This document shows, in pieces, positions 10,301 to 21,540 of a stretch of 64,000 nucleotides of DNA (the stretch's first letter is position 1; each line of letters starts with the position of its first letter). The position numbers and the translations under genes were made by a program. The notes under the pieces are model-generated. The model saw nothing but the letters and a program-made list of their open reading frames with translations. It made no database searches and had not been told where the DNA came from. The DNA is from Siphonodentalium dalli (taxonomy: Eukaryota > Mollusca > Scaphopoda > Gadilida > Siphonodentaliidae), in NCBI GenBank assembly GCA_032622095.1, contig CP136063.1, positions 71,591,980-71,655,979 on the forward strand, given 5' to 3'.

Positions 10301-12345
10301 AGCGAAGTAAGGGGTATGTAGAGGTTAGTAACGCTGTCAGTAGGCAAGTATGGGGGTATGGAGAGGTTAGAAATGCTATCAGTAGGCAAGTACGGGGTAT
10401 GGTGAGGTTAGTAATGCCATCATTAGGCAAGTACGGGGTATGATGAGGTTAGTAATGCTATACATCTATATATAGCAAAGTAAGGGGTATGGAGAGGTTA
10501 GTAACGCTATCAATAGGCAAGAAATGGGGTATGATGGGGTTAGTAATGCTATCAATATAGGCAAGTGCGGAGTATGGTGATGTTAGTAACGATATCAATA
10601 GGCAAGTATGGGGAAATGGTGACGTTATTAACGCTATTAATATATATAGGCAAGTACGGGGTATATATGGTGGGGCTAGTAACGCTATCAATATATAGAC
10701 AAGTACGGGGTATGATGAGGTTAGTAACGCTATCAATAGGCAAATAATGGGTATGGAGAGGTTAGTAACGCTATCAATAGGCAAGTATGGGGGTATGATG
10801 GGGTTAGTAATGCTATACATCTATATATAGCAAAGTAAGGGGTATGTAGAGGTTAGTAACGCTATCAATAGGCAAGTACGGGGTATGGTGAGGTTAGTAA
10901 TGCTATACATCTATATATAGCAAAGTAAGGGGTATGGAGAGGTTATTAACGCTATCAATAGGCAAATACGGGGTATGGAGAGGTTAGTAACGCTACCAGT
11001 AGGCAAGTAATGGGTATGGAGAGGTTAGTAACATAATCAGTAGGCAAGTAAGGGGTATGGAGAGGTTAGTAACGCTATAAAAAGGCAAGTACGGGGTATG
11101 GTGAGGTTAGTAACGCTATCAGTAGGCAAGTACGGTGTATGTAGAGGTTAGTAACGCTATCATTAGGCAAGTACGGGGTATGATGAGGTTAGTAATGCTA
11201 TACATATAACTATAGCCAAGTAAGGGGTATGGAGAGGTTAGTAACGCTATCAGTAGGCAAGTAAGGGTTATATATGGTGGGGCTAGTAACGCTTCAATAG
11301 GCAAGTACGGGGTACGGTGAGGCTAGTAACGCCATCAATAGGCAAGTACGGGGTATGGATAGGTTAGTAACGCTATCAATAGGCAAGTACGGGGTATGGA
11401 GCGGTTAGTAACGCTATCAATAGGCAAGTACGGGGTACGGTGAGGTTAGTAACGCTATCAGTAGGCAAGTACGGGGGTATAATGAGGTTAGTAATGCTAT
11501 ACATATAACTATAGCGAAGTAAGGGGTATGGTGAGGTTAGTAACGCTATCAATAGGCAAGTAAGGGGTATGGAGGGTTAGTAATGCTATCAGTGGGCAAG
11601 TAAGGGGTATGGAGATGATAGTAACGCTATCAGTAGGCAAGTACGGGGTATGGTGAGGTTAGTAACGCTATCAGTAGGGAAGTACGGGGGTATAATGAGG
11701 TTAGTTAAGCTATACCTATAACTATAGCGAAGTAGGGGTATGTAGAGGTTAGTAACGCTGTCAGTAGGCAAGTATGGGGGTATGAAGAGGTTAGTAATGC
11801 TATCAGTAGGCAAGTACGGGGTGTGGTGAGGTTAGTAATGCCATCATTAGGCAAGTACGGGGTATGATGAGGTTAGTAATGCTATACATCTATATATAGC
11901 AAAGTAAGGGGTATGGAGAGGTTAGTAACGCTATCAATAGGCAAGTAATTGGTATGATTGGGTTAGTAATGCTATCAATATAGGCAAGTGCGGAGTATGG
12001 TGATGTTAGTAACGATATCAATAGGCAAGTATGGGGATATGGTGACGTTATTAACGCTATTAATATATATAGGCAAGTACGGGGTATATATGGTGGGGCC
12101 AGTAACGCTATCGATATATAGACAAGTACGGGGTATGATGAGGTTAGTAACGCTATCAATAGGCAAGTATGGGGGTATGATGGGGTTAGTAATGCTATAC
12201 ATCTATATATAGCAAAGTAAGGGGTATGGAGAGGTTATTAACGCTATCAATAGGCAAGTATGGGGGTATGATGGGGTTAGTAATGCTATACATCTATATA
12301 TAGCAAAGTAAGGGGTATGGAGAGGTTAGTAACGCTATCAATAGG
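7309..12345 (+). repeat. Splice-donor minisatellite, left array part 1
   Basis: Tandem units of about 41 bp have the core GGTTAGTAACGCTATC, then AATAGGCAAGTACGGGG, then TATGGTGA. A longer variant (about 49 bp) contains TACATCTATATATAGC or TACATATAACTATAGC. The array begins directly at the exon 6 donor: the exon end GGCTAG plus GTTAGTAAC is repeated exactly at 7358-7372. From its length I estimate about 110-120 units. Early units (to about 8160) match the right copy, and later units contain local higher-order duplications, such as 10552-10743 recurring near 11975. The + strand is G-rich, so the pre-mRNA would be G-rich. The array stops inside a unit at ...AATAGGC, where foreign DNA begins. Confidence 0.95.
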
Positions 12346-12635
12346 CCGCGCTAAAACTCCTGCCGTTCTGTACATATATGTCACTGCATGAAAAGCGAGA
12401 TTTATAAAATTTAAATGTTGCATAAATTTAGGACCCTGAATTTTTGCATGGATTTATACATATTAAATTCGCATTTATACAAAAATATAAATCTCTGATT
12501 TATATTTATAAATCTCGCATAAATGTTGTATAAATTTAGGACCCTGAATTTATGCATGCATTTATACATATTAAATACTAAACAGTGCCGGGGGTCAGTA
12601 GTATGGGGCGTCATCCCTTCAAATATTCGTTTTCA

Positions 12636-13330
12636 GAGATATCTCCTCGTAATTTGGAGATATCTCCTCGGTTCCGATGAGATATCTCCTTGGATTTGCA
12701 ATTCTTAGCAGTTATCTGCTTGGAATATGGTCCATTATGGAGATATCTCCTTGGATCCAATGAGATATCTGCTTGAATTATGGAGATATCTCCTTGGATC
12801 CTAGGAGATATCTCCTCGCAACTACGAGATATCTGCTTGAAATATTGCCAACGAGATATCTCCTTGAAACCGAAGAGATATCTTCATAATCCAAGTAAAT
12901 ATCTGCTCGGATCCAAGGAAATATCTCATTGGATCCAAGGAGATATCTGCTCGGATTATGGAGATATCTCCTTGAAATAGTTTTCAACGAGATATCTCCT
13001 TGGACACAAGGAGATACCTCCATATTCCAAGCAGATATCTCCTTAAAAATATTCCAAGCAGATAGCTGCTTGGATTATGGAGATATCTCCTTGGAAAACC
13101 GTGGCCATGAAATATTAATGATTTCTCCACAGTACATATTTCTATGATCGAAATACATCCAAGCAAAAATATCCATAATCCGAGCAGATATCTGTTTGGA
13201 TCCAAGGAGAAATCTCATTGGATCCAAGCAGATATCTGCTCGCATTATGGAGATATCTCCTCGGTTTCAAGGAGATATCTCCTTGAAAATATTTCCGATA
13301 TCTCATTGAAACCGAGGATATATCTCCGAA
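12636..13330. repeat. Interleaved palindrome array (GAGATATCTC / TTGGATCCAA)
   Basis: Two self-complementary motifs alternate densely. One is GGAGATATCTCC with variants centred on GATATC; the other is TTGGATCCAAGG with variants centred on GGATCC. They are joined by short connectors such as GATTATGGA or TTCCAAGCA. Many units can pair with themselves and with each other. The same array is at 20847-21540. The short ORFs here are by-products of the repeated motifs in both strands. Confidence 0.85.
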
Positions 13331-14041
13331 TGGCGAATATTTGCAGGGAAGGCGCCCAATACAGTAGAGCTATTATGTCGCCAGCGAGCATTTGTAGCAA
13401 TGTGGTAAACACTTGGTGTCACTTTAACTCTATTGAGTCAAATGACATGCTGACAACGTTTACCCACAAAAAGACCTTTCGCATCATGTATCCGGACAAA
13501 ACGCCCTACAGATAAATGTGATATATATTTTATACCTCTATAGACACATGTCCAGTTTCTCAGGCAATGACTTCTACAAGAAACAAGTGATAAAGAAACG
13601 AGGAATGTTTAAATTCGGGGCATATAATACTGACCACCTGTGAATGCGACGGGACAGCGGAAAATTCTACAACACAGCCACATGTTTATACCGCCTGTTT
13701 ATACGGGGGTCAGTATTCTATTGCCAATCTAACATGTGGTCTGTATGATATATATCACAGTGACTCCAGGGGCCATGTAATGCTACAGGCGGTATCAATT
13801 TCACTGATAAGGCTGCTCTGCCATTAAAATTTAGCACTGGGTAGAGAGAGAGAGATAGTTGCATGGATAGTAAATTTAATTAGACTAACATGTCTGGAAT
13901 CTCAAATCTGTGTTAATGGCATGCTAGAACACCGTTCATTTTATGGTTGTGAGGCTGGAGCTTCTGATCAACAATTTCCGATGAAAAATAAACAAAGTGT
14001 TGTTGTAAGAAATGTTATATTGTGTACAGGAAATTAAAATA

Positions 14042-14251
14042 ATGTGCGCGGATATCATGAAGAATTCAACATTGACGTCATCGACCACGGGTGAATTTAT
14101 GAAACTGGTTATATAGAATTATAACGCATCTACTAATGTACATGTACAACATTCATCAACCGGCAGTGTCAGCCCTCAAGGACAGCATAGCAGTGCAGCA
14201 TCTGTTGAATCGCCACCAGTGTCCGACACATCTTCCAGTGATTATTTTAAT
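14042..14251 (+). pseudogene. Captured exon-like segment in TIR element A1
   Basis: An ATG at 14042 opens 24 codons ending in TAG (14114-14116). The same frame then continues open for exactly 45 codons (14117-14251) up to a consensus donor GTGAGT at 14252. The second part is Ser/Pro/Gln-rich, containing HSSTGSVSPQGQHSSAASVE and ending SSSDYFN. The TAG itself could serve as an acceptor (tatatag|AAT). The composition suggests a disordered region of a host protein, such as an N-terminal exon of a regulatory protein, but I do not recognise the gene. It is identical in the A2 copy (22253-22462). It may be a fossil gene fragment captured by the element. Confidence 0.4.
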
Positions 14252-14899
14252 GTGAGTTTGCTTTTTAGAAAAATAAAGATTTGTCGCAGTCACGGATGAC
14301 ATAATTTTCGGTTCCCACTCATACTATTGTTTAATACACTTTTTAATGCCTACCTATCTCTCAAATTTAACACTTTGTTATGTAAATAAAAGCCAATTAC
14401 TGTAACGTTTTTGGCTTTTGTTTGCATAACAAAGCCTACTAACTTGACAATAACATACTATTTATGCGCTATTTAGGATTGTTATAAGAAAAAAAATTGT
14501 ATTTAATATAACTTTCTTTCTGTTTATGCTGGTGTTTACGGGTGTGAAATGTTTAACAGTAATGCCCATCGCTAACGCTTACTGAGCCTATAAACCACGA
14601 TGAATCCTGCATTTAAAGCAATTAAAAGCAAAATTTCAAACAGAAATGTGACATTCACAAAAGTAAACACGTTACTAAGAAATCACAGCAATTTGTGTGA
14701 ATGTCATTATATTAGACTTATGGTTAATAATGTTGAACCATAATCAATCAACCAAGCAAGCATTGGTTCAATAACAACTCAATACAGTTGATTCTAAGTG
14801 TGCATATCTGATGGGGTTGGCCTGGTTTTTATGGTAGCTTAAATATAAAATTTGTATTAACAATGGAAATATGATAAAACAAATGGAATGCCAGATTTT

Positions 14900-15440
14900 T
14901 CACTTTAAAGGCACTGATGGCGTTTGTTGCAGACATATTTATATTTGTTCAAATCGCCATCAACAGAAGGAACACCAAAATATATACAGTTCTGCTCATA
15001 TATGCCATACATAATCAGCGAGTAAATAGTATATTGTCGTCAAGACGTACGCTGGTGTACTTAAAGAAGAGACTGTGCGTGTTACAGAAGTTGTGTAACA
15101 GAAGTTGTGCTTTTGTTTATATAACACAGCGTAATTATATTGGTTAATCACACAAAAATGATATGAACGCTCTTTATTATTTCCATATCAGGATAACAGA
15201 CAGAAATAACGCTCTTTATGTTTACCATACCCAGATCTAAATACAAGCCCTGAAAAGTAACTTTTTATGCTTTTGTTTACATAAGAAAGGGGAAGAGTTG
15301 ACAATAACTTACTGCTTATGCCATATTTCTGATTAACATAAGAACAAAGTCTGTCTATATCTTACTATTCCTTCTGTTTATGGCGGTTTTGACCGATATG
15401 AATATTTTAACAGCATACCCACCACAAGGCATCCCGTATC
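14900..15440. repeat. Long imperfect foldback inside A1
   Basis: The left arm (about 14905-15150), when reverse-complemented, aligns with the right arm (about 15180-15435). Shared landmarks are TTCTGTT(G/T)ATGGCG, ATATGAATATTT-like and CTTGAC(G)ACAATA-like blocks. A related direct copy lies at about 14385-14580. A further copy is at 43085-43320, in inverted orientation relative to the left arm. The paired ATAAAGAGCG module sits at the centre. The same structure is in A2 (about 23160-23700). ORF 14917-15147 is part of the arm and is not a gene. Confidence 0.6.
15168..15219 (-). repeat. Paired ATAAAGAGCG module (copy in A1)
   Basis: On the minus strand two ATAAAGAGCG motifs start 42 bp apart. 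The intervening CTGATATGGAAATAAT is shared with 43026-43077. An identical pair lies in A2 at 23428-23479. Confidence 0.6.
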
Positions 15441-16401
15441 TTTAATGTGCAACATATTGAAACTCTTTCATATCATCACTAAAATAAATGTTTTGAGTAA
15501 AAAGCTTATGGGAATAAACTGATAAATAAATGTGAATTTACCCTCATTTATTGCCAGATTTAAACGGACAGTAAGAATTATCTAGAATCCAAATCAATTA
15601 AATGTTTATATTGAAATGTTATTCTTTTGTAGATGTAATGCAGTTGCAATTCCCATTGGAGAAAATGGCCGACATGAGACGATATATCAGAGAAAAGCTG
15701 AAGAACAGTAACACAATAAGCTGACGAAAAGACGACAGCGGGCATAAATAGACAGACTGGCAAAGGCAGAGAGCGAGAGAGGGGGAATTGCCACAATAAT
15801 ATAAAGTTACACAATCCGTTTAAACACCCTAAATTACCACTTCTCTGGCAATGTGGATAAAAAGTATTTGATTTGAGTCGATGAGCAAATTTTCAAAATG
15901 TGTTATTTATCACCACCTCGAATATTTGGCGGCCTAGAAAGAATTCTACTGACTTCTTCCAGAACTATTAAACGTGGGTTTATTCAGTGAATAAATTGAG
16001 TAGAAATGTCGGCCTTTATTCATGAATAAATTGTAAATAAATGTGCATAAATTTCCGAATTTATGCACCTTTATTCCGTGAATAAATTTCTGATTTAACC
16101 AGATTTATGCACATTTATCCGGGATTTATGCAATGAATACATTCCAGTTTTCATGCAGTGTGTGTATTTAATGATCTGTTGTCATTCACTATGCGAAAGG
16201 GGTCTCTTTATATATTCTTTATTAGCCTCCATCGAGGAGAGTATTGTATGTTCATATACGGATATTATACAAATAATGTACAGTCTTACACATAAATGAT
16301 AAATATATACATATTGTGGTATGGTCAACAAGTGTCACTGTACTGAAGCCTCGTGCACTCATGGAGTTAATCAGCTATTTACAGTCACGGTACAGCTACA
16401 T

Positions 16402-17331
16402 TCAGTTACCGGTAACTAACTTGCAGGCATGCATTAGGAATGTCGATGTGTCCACAATAAAATTGCTATACACCGAAAACAATTCCGAGTCTGCGCAAGT
16501 GTCCTCATTCCCTAAAATCAGCGAGATAAATTGATTATCAGTTAGATTGCTCAATAAGAGGTAAATGTTCACTCCATATTTGTTCACAATTATGTCCCAA
16601 TATATGTTCCGAAAGTGTAGCAGCGCTATCGATTGGCATGCGAACAGAACGTGTACCAGTTCATTTGGATAAGTTTGTCCACAAGAACGACACAGTTTGT
16701 TGTTGACGTATGTTGTTTTGTTCAACAACAGCGCAAGGTGTTTGAGCTGGACCTCGTACTGTCTATTGGCAGAGAGTATCTGCCAGATTGTCCGTGGTTT
16801 TCTGGGGTTCTGGTGGCACGTATAGAATGTCGACAAATCATGATCTTGTGATACAGATGTTTGCCAGTGATTCGTATACAGGTCCGACACCCGCGACTTT
16901 ACTAAAAACTTCCACTGTGCCTTCTCTGGGAACGATCCAGTGTCTAAAAATTCTAGAAGGTAATGTTTTAGATCGTATTTTTCTAGAATAGGAAATATTT
17001 CAGATACAAAACCGGAAGCAAGTCTATCGAACAGCATATACTGATATGTTTTCACTAGGAAAATCCTCAGTGGAACGTCATGGTTACGTGGAATGTGAAC
17101 TAGGTTTTCGAGGAAGCACAGTTTTAGAATGTCTATCTCTCGCTCTATAGGTAAGAGTCCAAGAAGACCAAGGGCAACATTTGTCCTAGTCCGGGATGGA
17201 ACAGCCTGTGTGTTTTTAACGCAGGTTCTGAATCCTCTTTCCAATGTGCATAAAACAGACATTTTGTGTGTAGGCAACAATTCGCACCCATACAAAGCAC
17301 GTGGGAGAACGATGGATGAGATCAGTGGCAC
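16402..17331 (-). pseudogene. Non-LTR ORF2, C-terminal fragment (RT thumb to zinc-knuckle)
   Basis: A 309-residue reading frame on the minus strand. It begins in the post-palm segment SSIVLPRALYGCELL, typical of non-LTR reverse transcriptases just after the catalytic core. It runs through a long helical region into a cysteine/histidine motif, CRSCGQTYPNELVHVLFAC, with C-x2-C and H-x4-C spacing, at about residues 217-235. This C-terminal motif is usual in such elements and probably binds template RNA or target DNA. The internal Met start is an artefact of breakage: the frame joins the upstream ORF2 fragment at about 17331, with the segment between DEMLD and PLISSIV missing. Compared with related elements I estimate that some 100 or more residues are absent. 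Confidence 0.8.
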
Positions 17332-19606
17332 ACGTCGAGCATTTCGTCGAGTCCGCTTTTACTCATGGCAATTAGTGCGATATCGTCAGCTGTCGTAGGA
17401 CAAGCGCATTGTATGCCTTGTATGGATGCACCCTGATTAGACTGTGCCAGTCGCAGCAGAAGGTCATTAACGTAGACCAAATAAAAAACGGGGACGTCAC
17501 GGCCCCCTGACGGGATCCTTGTGAAATGGTGATTGATTCTGATATATGTCCAGTGTGTAATACTTTGCTCACGCAGTTCTGATGCATGTCGTATATGACA
17601 CGTAGTATTTTGCCACGGATACCTATTTTGTGCAGTTTGACTAGTAGTCCGGAGTGCCACAGTTTGTCGAACGCCTTCTGGCTGTCTAAAAAACAAACGT
17701 ATGCTTTCGATCCCAAGTCACCGGCGTAACTAATCGCTTCTTGTAGGATGAAAGAAGTCACTGAGCAGCTAATTCCCTTTTGGAATCCATTTTGGAGAGA
17801 ACTCGGGAATCCAGACATAATGGAGCTGACTAGAAATCTGTTCAGTAATACACCTTCGAACACTTTATATATAACGGATAGTAGAGTTATTGCTCGGTAG
17901 CTGTCGGGATTCTGTTGAGGTTTCGGAGCGCCTTTGAAGATGGGAACAATTAATCCTATTTGCATCTGTATTGGTATTGATTCCATTGAGATAATGCCAT
18001 TAAAGAGTTTTGCCAATGCACAGTAGAGTTCAGTGGGAGCATACAACAAATGTTCATTGACGACTCTGTCTATCCCTCCAGATATGCCAGGTTTCAACGA
18101 TTTTATAACAGTAATGATCTCGTCGGTTAAAATGGGATGTGAGAACATGTCCGCATTGTAATCTGTGTGCAGTGGGCTCAGGATATCTCGAAGAGTTGAT
18201 TCCACCTCAGCCTCAAAGAATTGGTCAGCATGAATGTTAGATGAATACAGTGTTGAAAAATAGTTCTGCCAACCTTTTAGAATGTCGCTAGGGTCTTTCA
18301 TCGTAGTACCTTCGAATTCCATAGTCGAACATAGTTTCGGGCGCTTTGATTTGTCAGAATTGACCAGTTTCCAAAACGAAGACTGATCACATGTTGCGAA
18401 TTTTTCCAACTCATCAAACATGTCGCGTTCATGTTGGATGCCTGCCTGTCTGAATGCTCGGCGGAAGTCACGTTTCGAAGCTTTGTATTCAACGAACGAC
18501 GAGGACAGTTCTGAGTGAACCTTACCGTTGCGCATCCATCTGGTTCGGTTTTGCTTTGAGATCTGCAGAAGAGATGACAATTCGGGTTTCCAGAATGGTT
18601 TCAGACATTTTCGAAAATGTTTAAAACCCGCTGCTGCTTTCGATGCTGATAACAGATCCGAGACATGGCGGTCATACATCGTGGAAACATCATCAGGACT
18701 TGTTAGTACAATGTTATTGGCAATACTGTATCGACTGCTGAGATACGAATGGTACACTTCCCGGTTCAGACGTTTCCAGTTAAATACACGCTTTTGATGC
18801 GGCAATGAATTCATTACGTTCCATATAGGAAGGCGTATGTTGCAGGAAATAGGAACATGAGACGATGTGTTGTGAGCATCGTCACTGAAGATATGACAGT
18901 TGTCTACTAAGTCGCTCAGCACATGGGAAACAAGTACATGGTCGATCAGCGTCGGTGATCCTGTTGCAGCGAACGGGAAAAAAGAGAATCGTTCCCCAGT
19001 TCGTTTGGATGAAGTAGAAGCGGCATCCATGTCAGTCCTCTGAAGAAACTTCTTGAGTAAGTCATTGCGCGTTTTATGGGTTTCTGGGATAGAATCAGAA
19101 AGATGTAACGTCAGATGAGCGTTCAAATCACCCATTACTATCACTGGGCCATCGGCTGATAATTGATAAACAGTGCCCTCAACGTCCTCCAAACACTCCT
19201 TAAAGAATGCATCGCTGTGGTTGGTGCTCGGGAGGTAGACTTGAATTACGCTTAAATAAGATGTGTTGTCGAATTTCAGCTGTATTGCGACAAGTCTGTC
19301 ATTGTTTATGACAGTTGGAACAGAACATGCACTAGCAATGTCATTGCGTACAAGAATAGCTACTCCATCTCTCGTGAAGGAGCCGCCGTTTGACGTTCGT
19401 ATAGCACGACCGGGTCGAGCAACAGACGCGTAACTAGAAGATACACTGTCCAAGAAATGGAGGTTGCTGGCATCTAGCCAATATTCTGAGATGCCGAGAA
19501 CTCCATAGTGGCAGCTTGCTGCGAGTTGAGTGAGGTATGACGAAGTAGATTTCGCACCAGAAGCATTCCATGTTAAGATATTGAGATTTAGGGTTGAACT
19601 ATCCAT
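17322..19606 (-). pseudogene. Non-LTR ORF2, endonuclease and reverse transcriptase part (frameshifted)
   Basis: The frame starts at ATG 19606, overlapping the ORF1 stop by one base (TAATG). The N-terminus is an AP-endonuclease (EEP) domain: LNILTWNASGAKS near residue 8, GISEYW as the catalytic-Glu motif, VIVMGDLNAHL with the Asp/Asn pair, and LIDHVLVS with the terminal His motif. The RT domain follows, with FLDSQKAFDKLWH (motif A Asp) and QGSRQGAVTSPF (motif B). At a six-A run (17483-17488 on +) the frame shifts by one base; the next frame continues YLVYVNDLL. The catalytic motif is TADD instead of Y/F-ADD (17382-17393). Soon after DEMLD the core is cut by a deletion. The enzyme would be inactive. 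Confidence 0.85.
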
Positions 19607-20649
19607 TATGTAGATGTTGGAGGGTCACGATTCCAAGGTCTGCAGTAGACCCCTTTTGGTAGGAAATTATCGCCAAGGAAGCCGTCAGCATCCGACCTGT
19701 GCACGATTATCCTGGCTGATTGAGTTCCTCGTCTGGAGCTGGAGATAAGTTTGACGAATGTTGGTGTAATTTTGCGCCGTACAAGGTAGTCTCGTACATC
19801 CTGTTGTGTGGTTCGCAGTGAAATCCCGCCCATGAAGAACATTTTGGTCCGATTTCTTTTATGAGTTGGTGCACCGACAAAACCCGCTGGTCCATCGTCC
19901 AATGAAGTATCACTGATATCAGAACTAGGAATGTCGATATGCAGCCTTCCTTGTGGTTTTTCGGGAGAGATAATCACGGAGACACTGTTGATGCTCGATA
20001 TGTCTTGAGCTGATTTTGAAGATGCGGCTTGGACATTTGACAGTGGTGTCGATGCGTTCATTGCCGATTTACGTTCGGTTGGAGGAAGATAATCGACTTC
20101 AAGATGACCAGGCATGATGTCAGAGGCAGAACCATCTGATGAAGACTTCTCTTTGATGTGTGCCGGTGGTCGCTTCAGTTTATGTGTTTGTATGTTCGGT
20201 TTTGGAATCACGGTCGGCGAAGGGTGGTGTTCGTCATTTGGTATGTCATCATATTCACGCGTGCTTCGTTCGCCTAATCTCTTCGGGGATGGCTGGTCGG
20301 TAGCCGAGTGCACAGCAAGCGGTGAGTCCATTTGCTTGGGAAGTCGAGATTCAACATATGACCGAAGATCCTCGAGTTTCATCATGGAATCTGCTGAGAA
20401 GATTTCGAAGATTGAAATAAAACGTCGCTCGACGTTTGTGATTAGTTCCTGTGATGATTTGCTGGCCTGAATACATTTGCTGTTCAATGTGTTCAGTCTT
20501 AACTTGAAGGTATCTGGTTTCACTGATGACTTGGATAGAGCTTTCAGTTTGTTCTGAATTTTTTGCACGGACTCCTGCTGAGCATCTGACTGTTTCTGAA
20601 GGTCTAGTTTCGTTAGTCGCAGTTGCGCTTTGATGTTGTCGATACCCAT
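19606..20649 (-). pseudogene. Non-LTR ORF1 protein (coiled-coil plus RRM-like), 5'-truncated
   Basis: The longest open frame is 347 residues. The N-terminal third is Lys/Gln/Leu/Ser-rich and helical in character, a possible coiled coil for trimerisation. The middle is Ser/Pro-rich and probably disordered. Residues about 270-340 contain KMFFMGGISLRTTQQDVRDY followed by basic residues and GVYCRPW, which resembles the RRM-like RNA-binding domain of many invertebrate non-LTR ORF1 proteins. Upstream, in another frame, KELSDKFEEIDLAFTRVKDE (about 20620-20712) looks like further ORF1 sequence. This implies a frameshift near 20640 and truncation at the A2 junction. The stop TAA overlaps the ORF2 ATG. 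Confidence 0.75.
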
Positions 20650-20846
20650 GCATTTTCATCTTTAACTCTAGTGAAGGCCAGATCGATTTCTTCGAATTTA
20701 TCAGAGAGTTCTTTATTTATAAATCTCGCATAAATGTTGTATAAATTTAGGACCCTGAATTTATGCATGCATTTATACATATTAAATACTAAACAGTGCC
20801 GGAGGTCAGTAGTATGGGGCGTCATCCCTTCAAATATTCGTTTTCA

Positions 20847-21540
20847 GAGATATCTCCTCGTAATTTGGAGATATCTCCTCGGTTCCGATGAGATATCTCC
20901 TTGGATTTGCAATTCTTAGCAGTTATCTGCTTGGAATATGGTCCATTATGGAGATATATCCTTGGATCCAAGGAGATATCTGCTTGGATTATGGAGATAT
21001 CTCCTTGGATCCTAGGAGATATCTCCTCGCAACTACGAGATATCTGCTTGAAATATTGCCAACGAGATATCTCCTTGAAACCGAAGAGATATCTTCATAA
21101 TCCAAGTAAATATCTGCTCGGATCCAAGGAAATATCTCATTGGATCCAAGGAGATATCTGCTCGGATTATGGAGATATCTCCTTGAAATAGTTTTCAACG
21201 AGATATCTCCTTGGACACAAGGAGATACCTCCATATTCCAAGCAGATATCTCCTTAAAAATATTCCAAGCAGATAGCTGCTTGGATTATGGAGATATCTC
21301 CTTGGAAAACCGTGGCCATGAAATATTAATGATTTCTCCACAGTACATATTTCTATGATCGAAATACATCCAAGCAGATATTTCCATAATCCGAGCAGAT
21401 ATCTGTTTGGATCCAAGGAGAAATCTCATTGGATCCAAGCAGATATCTGCTCGCATTATGGAGATATCTCCTCGGTTTCAAGGAGATATCTCCTTGAAAA
21501 TATTTCCGATATCTCATTGAAACCGAGGATATATCTCCGA
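20847..21540. repeat. Interleaved palindrome array, A2 copy
   Basis: This is the duplicate of 12636-13330, with GATATC- and GGATCC-centred palindromes alternating. A few SNPs and small changes relative to A1 occur, for example near 20960. Confidence 0.85.

Larger units (their letters stand above)
12382..16160. mobile_element. TIR element, copy A1 (apparently full length)
   Basis: The element starts with CACTGCATGAAAA (12382-12394) and ends with the exact reverse complement (16148-16160), giving 3.78 kb between 13-bp inverted termini. Both subterminal regions (about 12400-12580 and 15965-16140) are rich in repeated ATAAAT / TTTATGCA motifs, a layout common in DNA transposons. No transposase ORF is evident, so it looks nonautonomous. 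Cargo in order: a palindrome array (12636-13330), an exon-like segment (14042-14251) and a foldback (about 14900-15440). From about 12503 to 16208 it is nearly identical to A2 (20713-24468), apart from a 49-bp net insertion in A2 near 22471 and scattered SNPs. The superfamily is unassigned. Confidence 0.65.
16209..20712 (-). mobile_element. Decayed non-LTR retrotransposon (EN + RT), 5'-truncated
   Basis: On the minus strand it has the order ORF1 (RRM-like), ORF2 (AP endonuclease, reverse transcriptase, C-terminal zinc-knuckle-like) and a 3' end with AATAAA close to 16220. No RNase H or LTR features are seen, which fits the CR1/jockey-type broad group; the clade is not assigned. The 5' end is cut where the A2 repeat begins (about 20713), within ORF1 coding sequence. 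The 3' end abuts the shared end of A1 (about 16208). It lies antisense to the host gene in intron 6. ORF2 is broken by a frameshift and an internal deletion, so the element is dead. I see no long poly-A and no clear target-site duplication. Confidence 0.85.

Noticed and set aside
7309-12345. CRISPR-like or telomeric array
   Set aside because: There are no constant repeats with unique spacers and the context is a eukaryotic intron. The GGTTAG hexamer occurs once per unit and is not tandem, so it is not telomeric DNA.
7309-12345. Recursive (ratchet) splice sites in the minisatellite units
   Set aside because: Units give AG|GTTAGT but lack a polypyrimidine tract upstream, since the sense strand is purine-rich. 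They look like donors only.
12422-13515. Short ORFs rich in RYLLGS/GDIS motifs on both strands
   Set aside because: They are translations of the GATATC/GGATCC palindrome array, and similar peptides appear on both strands.
14917-15147. 76-codon ORF present in A1 and A2
   Set aside because: It coincides with an arm of a dispersed foldback element. Its identity in A1 and A2 reflects the recent segmental copy.
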